Assembly (NCBI GenBank): GCA_003707065.3
Contig: PPXM03000006.1
Location: 496,001 to 560,000 of the forward strand
Length of the DNA stretch: 64,000 nt
Direction of reading: 5' to 3'
DNA from: Trigonopsis variabilis
Lineage: Eukaryota > Ascomycota > Trigonopsidomycetes > Trigonopsidales > Trigonopsidaceae
A program made the translations under genes and the position numbers. Below are positions 52,041 to 63,179 of this stretch, in pieces. How positions within the stretch are numbered: position 1 is the stretch's first letter; every line of letters starts with the position of its first letter. The notes beneath the pieces are model-generated. The model worked only from the letters and a program-made list of their open reading frames with translations. It was not told where the DNA came from and did not search any database.

Positions 52041-53945
52041 CTATGGCAGTCCTGAGCTACACGATCCCCATGGGCTTGTCCATGTATCGGCGGGGCTTGC
52101 ATCCCAAGGACTTGCTCCCCAAGAATCGGAGAGAAATCCCTGGGGAAGCTCGCGCATGGGAAGCTCAAAAGATGACTCGAGATCTGTGGAGCAGGAATGC
52201 TGGGGAGAGCTAGGCGTTTTGTTTTGAGTCTGAAATTCAGGACGAGATTGCGAGAGGCGCACTGATGTAGTCAATGGACGGTCAGTCTTAGCATGCTGGA
52301 ACTTCCAAATGAAAACGGAGTACACCTCAAATCCCATTGCCGCACAATAGCCAGTATCATTGATATAATGGGTCAAGCCTTCGAGGTTTTGGTCGGACAA
52401 ACTGGCACTTCTGCATCGGATCAACCTTTGGCAGATGGAGATATCCCACAGGGACGACTCTTTTTGTTTCTCGAGTTCCATTAATTGAGCCATAGAAGAA
52501 GCGCCCGAGTCCGTGGTGTGCACTGAAAAGCTATTTTCAATTGAAAACAGAAACTGTTGAAAAAAATCCTTGACCACCGGGACGCGAATGGTAGCCGTTC
52601 CACTGTTGCTGGAGAATCCGTCATCTTCAATGTGACAGCTTTCAGCCATTTCAAGGATCTTCTTGCCTGAATAATAGACGGTGGATACGACCTTCCACGC
52701 AGGGGCGTCGTTCGGAACAGTCATGAGCAACTCACACTGGATAGGACGATTGAGTCCGTGCAGAGGTAAAGAAATAGACGAGTCGAAGAGAAAGATGGGA
52801 TAAAGGATCGAACACTTGTCATGCAGGGTATTATAAATATCTTGAAGGTGTAAATATTCGCGTCCAAAGTCACTGACTGTCGATTCTTCGAGAAACATCT
52901 CAGAGCTATTAGCCATATCCCAGGCCGAATACAAATGCCGGCGGTCCTGCAGCCATTTGAAAAACTCAAAACCTAGAATATTAGGGCAATTACCGGTGAC
53001 AGTGTTTGTTCTTCTTGGAGAAGGCGTCCATTGAGCTGAGCATACAGAGACCGAAGCGTGACTACTGCCGTTACTGGTAGAAAGAGGCGTCGGCGCCGAC
53101 ATAGGCGCACTTGTCACCGCGTGGGGGCCAACAGCTGGCGTCACGTGAGGACGCGTTGTCGACGAGGGAGTGCCGGGAAGGGATAGGTGGGAAGGATAGT
53201 TAGGTAGGGGAAAGCCTGGCGACGAGACGCATGAGACGTCGGAAGCCGACAAGTCAGAGCAGTCGCCAAGGATATTGGAAGGTAAACTTAATTTCGAAGG
53301 CTTGGAGTGATCTAAATCGCGGTCTTCTTTGGAAGAATCCACAAATTGCATGAAGACTGGGTCCCGGCGGAGAACATGTTTGAGGACTTGGATATGACTC
53401 GAGACCTGTTTTCTTGATCTGACTTTACCGGTCCTGCGCAGGATGTACTCTGAAATAAGCTCGTTCCTTCCACAGGCTTTGCTTTGGCCTGAGATTGTGA
53501 TTTTTCTCCGGCCGACCTTGGGAATGCGCTGAATAGCTTCCATAAATGCATCCTCGACATCTTCGCACCAGACTATAGTAGAATCGGCGCCTTCGTTTTT
53601 CTGTCGGGTAAGGTAGGCAATATAGACGTTAATGTTCTGGATCGGATACGCATGAACATTATGGTAAATCCGCATTGAGCCTTTCCGACTGGGAGGTGTA
53701 AGTAGATTTGGTCGAGGCAAATCTTCTTCATTTGGTGTACCCACGAATTGAGGCATCAAGCTCGAAGGTTCGGTCTCGTACCGTAATTTTTGATTGTGAT
53801 CATCGTAGACCTCTTTGATATCTTGAACAAGAGGACAGCGTAATTGAGAGCTTGGTGGTGTCTGGAGATTAATATCAGAATAGAGAGGGCTCCTTGTGCC
53901 TAGAGGTCGAGATATAATCGGAGTTGCCGGAAATCCGTCATTCAT
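52041..53945 (-). CDS. TEA/ATTS-domain transcription factor (AbaA/Tec1 type)
   Basis: Single exon of 634 residues. The TEA DNA-binding domain lies at about residues 125-205: VWCEDVEDAFMEAIQRIP, GRRKITISGQ, GRNELISEYILRRTGK and the recognition helix RKQVSSHIQVLKHVL. The DNA-contacting QVSSHIQ is intact. In budding yeast Tec1 drives filamentation with Ste12, and in Aspergillus AbaA drives conidiation; either role would suit, and the sequence cannot choose. The middle holds a beta-rich region (PIFLFDSSISLPLHG, WKVVSTVYYSGKKILEMA) comparable to the cofactor-binding domain of TEAD-like proteins. The C-terminus ends with repeated Trp-Ser-Pro motifs (SWGASPWDASPADTWTSPWG). A 2.5 kb promoter, purine-rich on the plus strand near the gene, precedes it. 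Confidence 0.9.
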   Translation of the reverse strand: MNDGFPATPIISRPLGTRSPLYSDINLQTPPSSQLRCPLVQDIKEVYDDHNQKLRYETEPSSLMPQFVGTPNEEDLPRPNLLTPPSRKGSMRIYHNVHAYPIQNINVYIAYLTRQKNEGADSTIVWCEDVEDAFMEAIQRIPKVGRRKITISGQSKACGRNELISEYILRRTGKVRSRKQVSSHIQVLKHVLRRDPVFMQFVDSSKEDRDLDHSKPSKLSLPSNILGDCSDLSASDVSCVSSPGFPLPNYPSHLSLPGTPSSTTRPHVTPAVGPHAVTSAPMSAPTPLSTSNGSSHASVSVCSAQWTPSPRRTNTVTGNCPNILGFEFFKWLQDRRHLYSAWDMANSSEMFLEESTVSDFGREYLHLQDIYNTLHDKCSILYPIFLFDSSISLPLHGLNRPIQCELLMTVPNDAPAWKVVSTVYYSGKKILEMAESCHIEDDGFSSNSGTATIRVPVVKDFFQQFLFSIENSFSVHTTDSGASSMAQLMELEKQKESSLWDISICQRLIRCRSASLSDQNLEGLTHYINDTGYCAAMGFEVYSVFIWKFQHAKTDRPLTTSVRLSQSRPEFQTQNKTPSSPQHSCSTDLESSFELPMRELPQGFLSDSWGASPWDASPADTWTSPWGSCSSGLP

Positions 53946-56423
53946 CTCTTCTCAGCTATAAAAGTAAACACGCAGGCACCAAATCCCAGAAAACACCAAA
54001 ATATCCTTACAAGTTAGAACAAGTGCTGGAGAGTCTGCGACATACCAAAAAGAGTGACTTTAAGAAAAGAGCGACAAGAAAGAAAACAAAAGAATGACTA
54101 TAAAAGAGAGTCGAGCCTAACTAGAACCAGTCAAGGCCAAGGAAAAATAAAAGAGAGACAACCAAGTAGAGAAGCGGGGAGAATTTCAATCTTGCAGGGA
54201 GGAGGAATAGGACAAAGTGTAAAAGGTCTCCACAGTAAGACAACGAACGCGTCAAAGGGTGTAACACCAAGTACCCGAAAAAGAAACAAAGGAAAGGACA
54301 GATAAAAGAGCGGAATGGAGATAGAGCGGGCACTAAAAGAATATTTATATAGCTAATTTTATTTCCAAAGGAATATGTAGGGGCGCCTTCAGGCTGTTAA
54401 GGAGGTTATATTAAGCCAGGACGTTACCGACCCTTTCAAGTTCTCACAGGCACGCGCAAAGAAACCTCCCTCCCCCTAGATACCCGCGTCAATTTTACTG
54501 GACTTGGTAATGTTTCATGAGATGTATCCTTAATATTCTGCTTAAATTAATTATGACTTATTAACCGGTCTTTTTTCTTTAGCATCCAACGCATGACGCG
54601 CCCATGCCACTTTGGGATGCACCGTCACCTGTCCCAGTCATGGCGAATAGTAGTCTTCCGGCACAGAATTACAACATTAAGACATTGAGCGCGAGTGCAC
54701 TGTGGATACTAAGAGAATTTTGGTAAAAATGATCCGTTTAACATGAACTGGTGAGATCTGGTGAAAGGTTCCAGGTTTGATGTCTGTTATGTCATGCTCG
54801 CGCACGATATGCAGTTGGTAACGATGAGACTTCAGGAAGGAAAGATCATGCACTACCGCGACTACTCCTTTCGATACGAAAAGGGATTACCATTGAATGG
54901 CCTAGCATAAGGTGACTTTGACTGTAAACTAGAATAGTGCTTGCCAGTGATTTCTTCTTACCAATGAGTCCCGGGTTAACACGGCCTGCAAGTGATCAGC
55001 ACTCACGTGTCTCTCAGCCGCCCGTGCGCGTGGAAATTGCACTACCACGCGGTCAAAATACAGTCACTTGTAGATTTCATACTCTAATACGATTTGCTGG
55101 AGAGTGACCTATCTTTTGGTTGTATCTCTCATTCCGAGCATCCCTCACCCCGCAAGCAGGGGCCAAAAGGAACCATCTGTCTAGGATCTGATATCTTCTT
55201 CCGCCGCTTCTTTCTCGCGCACTCGCCTTATTACTTTCAACAATTATTTCTTTTTTATCTGCTGCATGGTTCCATTTGTCTCCTGCTCTTTCTACGCGTC
55301 TCTGAATAAGACTCTACGCGTTGCATTGAAACAGCAGCCGCGACCCGTTCGTATGAACGGTCATATGCATGGGCATGCAGAAATTGCTTTGTGTCAACTA
55401 TCGGTCACTGTATGCTCCTTTTACTGCTCAGATATGTGCTGTTGAATCGCAAGGACTAAGGATCTCAGCTAGATCTCTAGCGCTTATTGTGCTATTAACC
55501 TTGCGGTGTCTTAGCGGGAGAGTGATGCTATAATGTAGTAAGACGTAAAAAAGACTTTGGATCCTCTTTTTTTTCTCCAGTTGGATCATTGAACGTTAAA
55601 TAAATGCGCTTTTCTACAATCTAGGCCATCCCTACATAGTATATGAGTTCACATCAGAGACTAGTAATGGGCCATATGTAGCAGCGGAAAAAATTCCAAA
55701 ATAGGAAATACTTCATAGCTGTATCGTTCTTAATTCATAGAGGGGCCAAGTAGCAAATCCCCCTCACGTTATTCATATAATCAACCGATAACTTACAAGC
55801 TGGTAATGGCTACAGAAAGACGTTGGGGAAAAGATGGCCTGTAGCGCGAGCAGCTGAGAAACGTAGTCCTCCTCAGGTCTCAACGTCCTTTTGTATTATA
55901 TAAATGTTTTCCTTACGCTGTCTAAAAAAATTTAAATGTGTATATATGACGTCTTTTTTGCCGTACCTTTTGTCTGTCTGCAGACGCAAAGATATAGTGA
56001 ATAATCTCTTCATCTCTATCGGCTTTCGTTCGGTGGTTGCTACCGACGTGCGATAGGCGACCAGTGTCAAGAATTCGTCGTTGTCACTTGTTCCCCTCAC
56101 AAGATTGTCACTTCTTGCTTGGCCTTTTTAACCGTTACAGCCCATTTCATCGCAATTACCCCCCACGCAATATTTCAGTTCCTCCTTTTCAAGTCACTTA
56201 AGACAGTGGCAGATTCTTGCAAATTAAGGAATGACCTGGATAGCAACGCTCAAGTCATTTATAAATAATATTCACTTATAGGATTGCGCTGTGCAAGATA
56301 AAGATCGCCTGTAACCAACACAAGGAAAGTGACCGAGAAGCCTGACGAAATTTGCAGAGAAAGTTTGCAGATAACCATTTAACAGAAAACCACATTCAGG
56401 CTCGATCGAGTGAATAGGATACC
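53946..56423. other. Long divergent intergenic region, TEA factor and auxin-efflux-family carrier
   Basis: 2.5 kb. A strongly purine-biased stretch on the plus strand (about 54045-54310) reads as pyrimidine-rich on the TEA gene's strand, typical of long fungal 5' leaders. Short ORFs here have no domain. No RNA gene or repeat family was recognised. Confidence 0.5.
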
Positions 56424-58065
56424 ATGTTTTCCATTGGAGGCGCTATATACATAGCCGTCAAGCCTATTGCTAAGATCTTGTCATGTTTTCTGGCGGGAGG
56501 GTTACTTCAAAAGAACGGGATTCTTACCCTACCAGTCACTCAAGCTATATCCAAGGTGGTGGTGAACTGTTTTTTGCCATGCCTAGTGTTCAACAAGATT
56601 GTGACTGAATTTGAAGATTCAAATATGGAAACCGCAGGGATCATAGCGTTGACCTGCCTGATTTATCAAGCTTTGGGACTTCTATTTGCGTAAGTATGAT
56701 CGGCGTATTAGGCTAACCGGTTTCAGGTTCCTTGTCAGGTGGTTTACTCCTAACCCTCGGAACTGGAGAAATGGATTACTCGTGGCCGGAATATTCTCAA
56801 ACAATGCTGATCTACCTATGGCTTATATACTGACTCTTGCTAATGGGCCTCCATTCAGTTCCGGCGACTCAGACAAAGCCTTGGCGTATAGCTCAGTCTT
56901 TATGGCTATGAACATGATTACTATCTTTACCTTGGGTGGGGGTGCTATGATTGAGGCAGATTTCACTTCTCCAGACCGGCTTGTATTACCCAAGGGAAGT
57001 GAAATCTACGGGGATTATATGTTCAAACACGATCTAAAAGCGCTGACAAACAAGCTGTCTTTCTTACGGTTCTTCAATAAAAGCAGTGGAACCAAATCCA
57101 TAGATGATCAATCGCAGTCGTTGGAGAAGCTGGAAAGCTCTAGATCTTGGGAATTACATGATAATGTACATGAACGACCACTTTCATCGGAGTCGTTTTG
57201 TGAAACGCCTTTATCTGGCTCGATATCACGAACATCGGGCGTCTGCCTACCTGCAATTACGGTCACCTACAGCAGGACAGGGCGAGAGGTTGAGCAGCTG
57301 CCTGATAGAATGATCCGAAACGATGGTCCTGTTCCAGGGACCAGTGAGGATGAAGATGAACTTGCCGGACAACTGACTCATGCCTTGACCAGGACATGGA
57401 CCCGTTTAGGCTTGGAGGAAGAGAAAGTTTCAAAAATGAACCGATGGCTCACACGAATGGCTAAAAAGAAGAGCGTGCGCAAGATGATGACTGCGTTGTT
57501 CATCTGTACTCGACCGCCGACTCTCTCGTTAATTATCGGCTTTGTCTTTGCCTTGATCCCTCCAATCAAAGCCCTGTTTGTCGAGTCGTCATTTAGTATG
57601 CCCAATGCTCCTGATGGAGAGCCTCCTTTAAGTTTTATCATGGACACGACATCTTTTCTGGGAAATGCTAATGTACCCTGTGGTATGCTGCTCCTGGGTG
57701 CGCTTATTTCGAGAATCCGACTCAAGTCGTTCCCTAGAGGGTTTTGGCGCTCGATGATTCTGATGATGATATTGAAAATGGTGGTCCTGCCCATCATTGC
57801 TATAGCTTGGGTATATAGGCTTGAAGACCTGGGATGGATTGAAAAGGACAATATAACGTTAATCTTTGTGCTAATAGTGACTTCAGGAGTACCCTCGGCA
57901 ACGATCCAAGTCTATTTGACCATCTACTTCTCAGATTCATGCGAGGATTCTGAGCATATTGAAATGGATTGCATGGCATTATATCTGGTGACCCAATATC
58001 TTTCTTTGATTATCACGATGAGCATTCTTGTAACCTATACTCTTAGGGTGGTGGTTGGAGCTTGA
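56424..58065 (+). CDS. Auxin-efflux-carrier family membrane transporter
   Basis: Two exons (56424-56689, 56727-58065) with a 37-nt intron give 534 residues. Membrane helices surround a large central hydrophilic loop (about residues 180-330). The N-terminal half has the family pattern KPIAKILSCFLAGGLL, VVVNCFLPCLVFNKI and NNADLPMAYI, and the C-terminal half has FLGNANVPCGMLLLGALI and SGVPSATIQVYL; the Asn-x-x-x-Pro crossover sites are intact in both. Fungal members (Ecm3-like, S. pombe auxin-efflux-like) lie in internal membranes and their substrate is unknown; the plant name should not be taken as function. The loop has Ser/Thr-rich and acidic stretches that may be phosphorylated. Start is the first ATG. 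Confidence 0.88.
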
Positions 58066-58410
58066 TTGAAGGTAGGATGGTTGTTTTTGTATGTATTCTA
58101 GGGTGCAGCGGGTTGAATGGTTCAATGTTACAGTCCAAGTTATCAAGAGTCTGGTTTTGATTAATTGTAAATATTACCATCTATTTTATCGCCTAAAAAT
58201 GTAAACCGGGTAGACACCAGACCAAACAGAAGAAATAACTTATGATGCAAATGAGTCTCCGAGAGGCAGCCACGTGAATACCATTATCACCATGCCACAA
58301 AACCTTGTCGAGGACAAAAAAACAGAGCCAATGAGACTGGAAGGGTTCATATCGCATAGAATCCGTTGAGGATGATTTTGAGTTGGAAGCAGACGCACTG
58401 CTTCAAGTAG
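58066..58410. other. Convergent 3' region, auxin-efflux-family carrier and small cysteine-motif gene
   Basis: 345 nt, AT-rich with no supported gene; one CACGTG at about 58271. Confidence 0.45.
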
Positions 58411-59214
58411 CTATTTAGAGCTATCTGGAACGAAAGGGAGATCCATATCGAACTGACGTTGATCCAAAGGAGGAAACAACGTAGACGATTCGGGGGGAGT
58501 GCTGCTCGCCACACTCTCATCCTCCAGGGGAGTTCCAGGCCGAGAAAGAGTGAAGCAGGAGTCACCATCTAAGCAAGACGTCGGATCGGGAGATTGCATC
58601 AATTGCGAGTAGCAATGTTCTTGAGACAAGGACGGACCAATCGCGTCGACCTCGGAATCCTTTTTGTCGCTTTCTCGACATGAAGATATGACAAGGTCAC
58701 CTTGTTTGTCGGTCATAATACATTGTGGAGAGCAGTAAGATTCACTTGAGCAGGAAGAGCATGTAGGTAAATATGGGGTCGGTGAGTCAGAGAGATAAAA
58801 TGATGAATTGGGTAACTCCGCGGCTGACTCATGCACGGGGCGATTACGAAGACGACCGGGGATAAGAGCATTGAAATTAGTCGGGGTATTGTGGCAACAA
58901 GTTGCCAGATGACTTATAAGACCGTCTCCCCATTCTGATTGTCCAAGACTGGAACAGGAAGAGCTTGGTTGCTCGTCCTCTGCCAAAGCCGACGGATACG
59001 ATAGCTCGAGAGTGAAATGATGGTCCAGACTAAGGTGGCACTCGAGCGCCCTTGAAGGTCCTGATGATGACTCAATTATATCCACATTTGGCATTAAAGA
59101 ATATGACCCATCCCGAGGAGAGGGCTTTGAGGCCAAGGTGCTAGATGGCTCTGCATCAATAGACGAGGGACACTGCTCTCGACAAAAAAGACCTTTTGGA
59201 GGAGATCGACTCAT
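58411..59214 (-). CDS. Small Ser-rich protein with CxxC...CxxxC motif (possible Ecl1/life-span-factor-like), otherwise unknown
   Basis: Single exon, 267 residues from ATG 59214. It is Ser/Pro-rich and mostly disordered. The one distinctive element is CSSCSSESYCSPQC at about residue 153, C-x2-C-x5-C-x3-C, resembling the YCS-x-x-C zinc-binding core of the fungal Ecl1/LAF life-span regulators, which rise on sulphur or metal stress. The acidic C-terminus (LFPPLDQRQFDMDLPFVPD) could act as a transactivation tail. I regard the family link as tentative, because most of the protein is low-complexity and the motif is short. Codon use and the ATG support a real gene. It lies between a transporter and an STP1/2-like factor. 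Confidence 0.5.
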   Translation of the reverse strand: MSRSPPKGLFCREQCPSSIDAEPSSTLASKPSPRDGSYSLMPNVDIIESSSGPSRALECHLSLDHHFTLELSYPSALAEDEQPSSSCSSLGQSEWGDGLISHLATCCHNTPTNFNALIPGRLRNRPVHESAAELPNSSFYLSDSPTPYLPTCSSCSSESYCSPQCIMTDKQGDLVISSCRESDKKDSEVDAIGPSLSQEHCYSQLMQSPDPTSCLDGDSCFTLSRPGTPLEDESVASSTPPESSTLFPPLDQRQFDMDLPFVPDSSK

Positions 59215-60854
59215 AGATATGCTCCCGAGGCTCGTTCAAGATCCCATATGACAGGCCTCTCAGGACTTGTTGCGTCTCAATGATCGAATAGTGCTATGAT
59301 CCACGTTTTTCTGACGGCTCTCGTTTGGGCTTCGTGAGACCAAGCGTCTCAGTTAAAAAAAGCCAGTGTTTTTGACAGGCTATCTGATGAGTTTCAGAAT
59401 ATCGATGATAGAAGGAGGTGGTAAGAGATAGCTTGTTTCTTTGAAAGAAGCCACCCGAGCAAGAGTTAGGAACGCTTTACTAATATCATTTTAATACGAC
59501 AGCCGAGCTAGAGCCACTGAAGGACATCCGCAGTTCACACTGCCTTGCGCCGTATAAAGCCTCAAGCCTTGTTTTCGTTACCCTTTCCCCATAGGGTCGG
59601 CGTGGAGGCCAAACGTCGAAGACGCAGAGCAAAATGATACCTCGGAGGCCATAACTTGACCAGCCATACATATACATATGTCGCTTCATAAAGGAATTTC
59701 TAATAGCTCAGCCTGTGGCTCCTGAGAAGGGTCCCAAGTTTCTACAGAGCTGGCCGCTTCAAACGTCTACAAGATTGCTTATATGAGCATGCACAGTATG
59801 ATCGCATCTCCAGCATCACATTAGAGGTTTTACTGCTTTTCGTTCCTAAAGAAAACGAGTCTATCACGCCAGTTACTCATCGTCCTGTCATGATTACTCG
59901 AGCCATCTTTGGCGACGACAGCAACGACCCAATGACCTATTAACAGGCTTAAGTTTTGATCTCTAGCTCTCTCACTCTCATTTACTCTCTTATTCCCACT
60001 CATTTCCTTCATTAAATGCGTACGGCTCTTGAATAGGCCACTGATTATCTAGCACCTAGCAATCTAGCAACCCAGCATTTGCGGCTCTACGGCGCTGCGC
60101 CGCAAACGGCACTGGCCCTTAACAACAGCTCGAATGACTTTGTTTCAAGCTTTGTTGTTCTTTGGTTTGAACAGAATAAGAGATTGGAACTTAGTGAACC
60201 AGGGGCGGATCCTCATTCTATTGACAAAATTGATCCATCCACAGAGATAAGCACACCATCAGTACGGCGAGCCCCGGCACCATTAGCAAGCAAAGACAAT
60301 GGGACAAGGCTTGTTTAGTAGCGGCGTCCAAGATAGTTGGAGAAATGGAGTTGGAGAAATGAAAGCGTAATAACTCAGCTTCTATTTTTCTAATCTTTGT
60401 GCGGTTCAATGTCAGTGATGTCAGCATGACATTGCCCGTAGCTCAGCTCCAAGACGAGACTGGATGAACCGGCAAAGACAGGACGAGCCAAAGAAGCCTA
60501 AATGTGCCAGACTACTTTTTGTTACCAGTTGGCTCTTTTAGATCAGTAAACCGCGAACCCGGTCCCTGTTGGATCTTATTTCGGCACCGCTCTCCCTATC
60601 TCTGATCATTAGCTTGCCTTGCAAGAGGCCACAACTTTGCACCACCGGGTGAAATTTTGCAAGGGTGGTACTTGCTGTTGCCATTCACAGGTCATCGTTA
60701 GGCCCGGCTACTGCTGAGCGTTGACTGCTTCCCCTCCTAACAAGCTACGACTATTTTTTTATTCGCTCGCCCACAGTGGCAGGTCATCCTTTCAACATAG
60801 CGTTGCTCTGAGAAGTTCTCTTCAGTTCTATCACCGGTGTTATATAAATAGCAC
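59215..60854. other. Long divergent intergenic region upstream of STP1/2-like factor
   Basis: 1.64 kb. It holds the palindromic CGGC cluster at 60078-60106 and a TATATAAATA box at 60841-60850 just before the modelled ATG. No other gene supported. Confidence 0.5.
60078..60106. promoter_or_regulatory. Palindrome with three CGGC(T/G)C half-sites
   Basis: TTTGCGGC (60078-60085) and GCCGCAAA (60099-60106) are exact 8-bp inverted arms. Within and across them lie CGGCTC (60082-60087), CGGCGC (60090-60095) and the reverse GCGCCG (60097-60102). From memory this resembles the CGGC-type amino-acid-responsive element bound by yeast Stp1, and the next gene is STP1/2-like. Confidence 0.4.
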
Positions 60855-62929
60855 ATGTTCATTGTCGACTTTTTAGTGACGTTAGTTCGTGATCACCCCG
60901 CTTGGTCGACGTGGGTGTCTGGGACTCTGGGCAACCAAGAATCGACCAAATCGCCGTTTTGGACCTTTATAAATAAATTCCTGGGCCTTCCTCTCTCTTT
61001 ATTTGGTAGTAAGTTGGCTTCACAAGAGTCGTCGGGTTGTCCTTCGTCGGTGCGGTGGTCTGGACCGTGAACTGAGGACTTTTGTGAAAACTCTATCGCT
61101 CGACAGCAACTAACTGTCTAGGATTTTTTTCATTCTCAACAGACAAATCTCGATTGGATTCAGGTCTGCGACCGAGACAAGATGAGAAACTAGGCCGTTC
61201 ACCGTCGCCTCGGCTAGAACCAACTTCAGATAAGACTGTCTCGGCTTCAAAAGAAGGCTCGTCAGGTTCTTCTCACTCTGTCTCATTATTTCCTTCTCAT
61301 CCGACGATTGATGAGCGGCTCGTTGCCTCGTCCGCTGGACCGGTAGCATGCTCCACGAATGCTAGTCTAAGGGTCATGCCATCTGGTCAAGGGGAGAACG
61401 ATGAATGGGTTTTCCGGGATTTTTCTTCCGAGTACGATTTACTCCAACCGTTTGTTCGATCGTCCTCGGCTTCCAACCAGGATCCGTTGGAAGGTCTCCT
61501 ATCTGCCGATTCTAATTGGATGGCACCTCAAGGCGACCTTCAACAGCATCAATTCCAATCAGTGCCAGAACAGCTTAGCAATGGATCGAGATCCCATCGC
61601 GCTAATGTCATCATGCGTCGTCCTGCTCGAGCTCCTCAGCAGATGCCCTATGCTCGAGCTGGCTCTGGGTCGGAAGGCTATCCTTTCCATCAGCATCAAT
61701 ATAGAGCACCTCAACAACAACAAGAGCAACTTGCGGTCGGTCCCGCAACAGGTGCTCCTTCCTATCAGTACCAGGCTCGACTTTTATCTAAAGGATCCAC
61801 TTCCACAAATATCATGAATCTTCAGGGTGCGAATTTTAACTTTCCTGCTTCTTTGGATTCGTTTTCGAGTGACCTTGATCACTTGCTCCCTGATTTGGAT
61901 CTATCTTCAACGCCATCACCTCTCAGCAATTCGATCCAGTCTCCCCAAAATCCCCATGGAGAACCCGAAGTTCAGACATTTCCTTCATTTATGGTTGGAG
62001 GAAACGAGATGGAGATGATGCTCCCAATGTCGCATCATCCAAACCGTGCAATGTCTGGTGTCGTTTCCATGCCCAATGCCCGCTTTGATGCCCCTAAATG
62101 GGATCTTACCGATCAAGCCGACCTATTCCCTGTGATGCAGGATTCAAGGAGGCGATTTTCAGTACCATCTCAAGTCAATGCCCAGTCTGAACAAGGCTAC
62201 GCGAACCCAAACGCGCCAGGGCCCAAGTTGGACCTTGGACCAATGCCTATTTATGACCAGACCCTGTCGGCTTTGGAGATGGCGATGGAGCCTCTAACCG
62301 AGCTCTATTTCTCCCAACCCGGGTTCATTCCAAGAGACGATCACACTTCACCGGTCAGCAGTTATTCAAGTCTATCTTCAGGTCCCGCGAGCCATGCTGG
62401 TACTCGCCAAATGACCGAAACGCAAGAGTCCCCTAGATCTTCTGACGGTGAGCCAACCGGCCATACCAGCCAAACCAAGGTCTACCAATGTCCTCACTGT
62501 CCCAGTCGGTTCAACGTGAAAGGATACCTTACGCGGCACATGAAGAAGCACGCTGCTGTCAAGGTATACAACTGTCCATTCTTCAAGCTTGGCGGTTCTC
62601 CTTGTCATAAAAATGGGGGCTTCTCGCGACGGGATACATTCAAAATTCACCTCATGACGAGGCATTTTGTTTTTCCTCGAGGAACAGAGGCTAGCGAGCG
62701 GATAAAGACCGGGGGCTACTGCCGGAGCTGCATGAAGACGTTTGAGACTGCGGAGGAGTGGATCACGACTCATATTGAGAAGGATCAATGCGAAAGTTTA
62801 CACAAGAACGCCCAGCTTGGATCTGGGCAAACTCCTTACGCGCCTGGAGTGTCGACGCAGTTTGACGCCGCGTACTGTTCTCAACCTTTTGTGTCGAGCG
62901 TGGATTCGTCTTCGCCGCTGTGTGTATGA
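60855..62929 (+). CDS. STP1/2-like C2H2 transcription factor (amino-acid sensing type)
   Basis: Two exons (60855-61008, 61122-62929) with a 113-nt intron give 653 residues; frame matches across the join. The C-terminal zinc-finger region is very close in layout to yeast Stp1/Stp2: YQCPHCPSRFNVKGYLTRHM, then CPFFKLGGSPCHKNGGFSRR, DTFKIHLMTRHFVFPRG and YCRSCMKTFETAEEWITTHI. Exon 1 gives an amphipathic FWTFINKFLGLPLSLFG segment, comparable in position to Stp1 Region I, the cytosolic-retention part removed by Ssy5. The rest is Gln/Ser/Pro-rich activation-type sequence. A TATA box just before ATG 60855 makes the exact start uncertain; without exon 1 the next Met is 61376. In yeast this factor induces amino-acid permeases. 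Confidence 0.85.
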
Positions 62930-63179
62930 ATATGATTGGGCAGGTTTGTTTGCTAGTGGGTGAAAGGAGAATGGCTAAGACAATTCGATGGGATACGGAG
63001 TAAGGGTTTGACGACGTGCTGGAGGGTCGGTTGTATGTATTGAGTTATATCAGTTGTTTGAGGAGTGCACTACTCGTAGCATTCCTAGTCACGGGGCTCT
63101 TTGGGACCTGATTGCCTAGGATTGTTTCTCTGATATCCAGCGAATCAAAATGTAATGTAGCTTGATATATGGTTCTTGC

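Noticed and set aside
54054-54305. 83-codon ORF in the purine-rich tract
   Set aside because: Lys/Arg/Ser composition follows from the base bias; no conserved feature.
60535-60600. GGGTTCGCGG-like T-loop on the minus strand, possible tRNA
   Set aside because: No matching acceptor or anticodon stem could be folded around it.
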